Positions 62,826 to 64,000 of a stretch of DNA of 64,000 nt are shown piece by piece. The translations under genes were made by a program, and so were the position numbers. The DNA is taken from NCBI GenBank assembly GCA_910577315.1, contig CAJTME010000002.1, positions 186,001-250,000 of the forward strand. Direction: 5' to 3'. This DNA comes from an uncultured Muribaculaceae bacterium. GTDB lineage: Bacteria; Bacteroidota; Bacteroidia; Bacteroidales; Muribaculaceae. Each line of letters starts with the position of its first letter. Positions within the stretch are counted from its first letter, which is position 1. The notes under the pieces were generated by a model. The model saw nothing but the letters and a program-made list of their open reading frames with translations, was not told where the DNA came from and did not search any database.

Positions 62826-63955
62826 GATTTGCCGACATCCCGGGACATGACGACGTGAAACGCCGCCTGCGCGAGATGGCAGACAGCGGGAACATTCCCC
62901 ACGCCCTGCTTCTCGAAGGCCGTCCCGGCGCCGCAAAATTCGCCCTCGTCAGGGCAATGGCGCAATACATCCACTGCACCGACCACACTCCCGACGGAGA
63001 TTCATGCGGACGCTGCCCGGCATGCTTGCAACATCAGAAATTCAACCATATCGACACCTTTTTCACCTTCCCATATCTGAAAAAGGGCAGCCGCACCACC
63101 CTCAGCGAGGACTACCTGCCGGAATGGAGGCAATTCCTGCATGATTCGCCTTACATGGACTTCGAGCTGTGGCTGTCGATGCTCGGCAATGCAAACGGGC
63201 AACCACAGATATTCGTGGACGAAGCCGCTGCATTGAGCGACAGGCTGACACGCACGCCACGCCAGTCGAAATACAAGATTGTGCTGCTGTGGCTTCCCGA
63301 AAGGCTTCAGGAGTCGGCAGCCAACAAACTGCTGAAACTTATAGAGGAGCCATATTCCGACACTCTGTTCCTGATGTCGTCAAATTCTCCACGCGAGATT
63401 CTGCCTACCATCTATTCGCGCACACAGCGCATAGACGTCACAAGATACAGCGACAGCGAAATTGCGGCAATCCTGTCAGGGCGGCATGCTGTCGCAACGG
63501 AGGAGGCAGAAGCCGTGGCTCCGCTTGCCGACGGCGACATCACGAAGGCCCTGCGGCTTGTCAGCACCGACAAAACCAAGGCCGTTTATCTCGACCTGTT
63601 CATCAGGCTTATGCGCCTGGCCTATACGCGCAAGGTTGGAGAGCTGAGAAAGTGGAGCGTTGAAGTGGCAGCCCTGGGCCGGGAAGGTTCAATGCGCTTT
63701 TATGATTATTGCGCGCATCTGGTGCGTGAGAATTTCATACTTAACATCGGCGACCTGAACCTCGTGTCGATGGCTCCCGACGAATTAGAATTCAGCCGCA
63801 GATTCTCGCCGTTCATCAACGTGGTCAATGTAGAGCGGATTTTTGACACCCTCACGGCGGCCCGAAATGACACAGGACTGAACGCCAACGGAAAAATCGT
63901 GGCATTTGACCTCGCCGTCAAAATGATTCTGCTCATCAAGCAGGGGCAGGAATGA
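62822..63955 (+). CDS. holB: DNA polymerase III delta' subunit
   Basis: 377-residue clamp-loader ATPase-like subunit. Walker A-like LLEGRPGAAKFALV (Lys-Thr replaced, as usual in delta'), zinc cysteines CGRCPACLQHQ, the SAANKLLKLIEEP segment and a sensor-like TIYSRTQRI. ATG 62822 is coupled to mlaF. A perfect terminator overlaps its stop codon. Confidence 0.88.
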   Translation: MRFADIPGHDDVKRRLREMADSGNIPHALLLEGRPGAAKFALVRAMAQYIHCTDHTPDGDSCGRCPACLQHQKFNHIDTFFTFPYLKKGSRTTLSEDYLPEWRQFLHDSPYMDFELWLSMLGNANGQPQIFVDEAAALSDRLTRTPRQSKYKIVLLWLPERLQESAANKLLKLIEEPYSDTLFLMSSNSPREILPTIYSRTQRIDVTRYSDSEIAAILSGRHAVATEEAEAVAPLADGDITKALRLVSTDKTKAVYLDLFIRLMRLAYTRKVGELRKWSVEVAALGREGSMRFYDYCAHLVRENFILNIGDLNLVSMAPDELEFSRRFSPFINVVNVERIFDTLTAARNDTGLNANGKIVAFDLAVKMILLIKQGQE

Positions 63956-63985
63956 AAAATGGCATCCCGCGGGATGCCATTTTTC
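63954..63985 (+). terminator. Terminator of mlaE-mlaF-holB
   Basis: Perfect 16-bp palindrome gaaaaatggcatcccg / cgggatgccatttttc with the holB stop in its left edge. A and T runs on the flanks make it usable in both directions. Confidence 0.85.
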
Positions 63986-64000
63986 ATTAACGTTTCTCCC

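Overview
The window is a chromosomal segment from a member of the Bacteroidota, most likely order Bacteroidales and possibly Muribaculaceae or a close gut relative (family level is inference). Evidence: many starts are preceded by the Bacteroidota -7 promoter element TAnnTTTG, often with a TTG about 19-20 bp further upstream; there is a secreted protein with a type IX secretion (T9SS) C-terminal domain, a TonB-dependent receptor with an N-terminal carboxypeptidase-like domain, a DUF5606 protein, and a secreted choloylglycine-hydrolase-family enzyme that fits a bile-exposed habitat. The DNA is G+C rich in genes and A+T rich at promoters. Almost every gene is ordinary chromosomal housekeeping; I see no prophage, insertion sequence, rRNA or CRISPR array.

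Layout. 1-5.2 kb: partial lipoprotein, a long RelA/SpoT homologue whose hydrolase motif looks destroyed, engB, divergent trmN6 and a CPBP membrane protease. 5.2-8.4 kb: GDP-fucose synthesis (gmd, fcl) converging on a flippase-like membrane protein. 8.4-18 kb: T9SS cargo, DUF5606, membrane protein, smpB, trxA, dnaE and the bile-salt-hydrolase-like enzyme. 18-24.6 kb: the thrC operon and, converging on it, rmlD-prfC-MNT-nitroreductase. 24.6-30.9 kb: a tightly coupled thiamin operon under a TPP riboswitch (thiS, a TenI-like gene, thiE, thiG, thiH, thiF, a SAM methyltransferase, tenA, thiD) with no thiC. 31-41 kb: gyrA, TPR protein, SGNH hydrolase, nfo, an MFS/SLC45-like transporter with a large soluble insert, sdaA and DUF445. 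41.2-43.7 kb: tRNA-Ser(TGA) with a duplicated 3' end, then an ECF sigma / membrane regulator / secreted protein operon.

43.7-45.7 kb is the unusual part: mosaic arrays of short hairpin-forming repeats on both sides of one basic protein gene I do not recognise. Beyond it lie a Zn/Cd-type P1B ATPase with a Fur-family regulator and a strong inverted repeat over the ATPase promoter, a secreted CMD-cupin fusion, and the comEB/ctpA-like/formyl-THF cyclo-ligase operon. 52.6-64 kb: tRNA-Ser(CGA), a GNAT acetyltransferase, a periplasmic acid phosphatase paired with a phosphate-type porin, ogt with an FNT channel, an FKBP isomerase, a TonB-dependent receptor, lptB, udk, and mlaE-mlaF-holB ending in a strong terminator.

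Candidates for something undescribed are the repeat arrays with their central orphan gene, the methyltransferase embedded in the thiamin operon, and the transporter with a roughly 170-residue periplasmic domain. None can be assigned a function from sequence alone.
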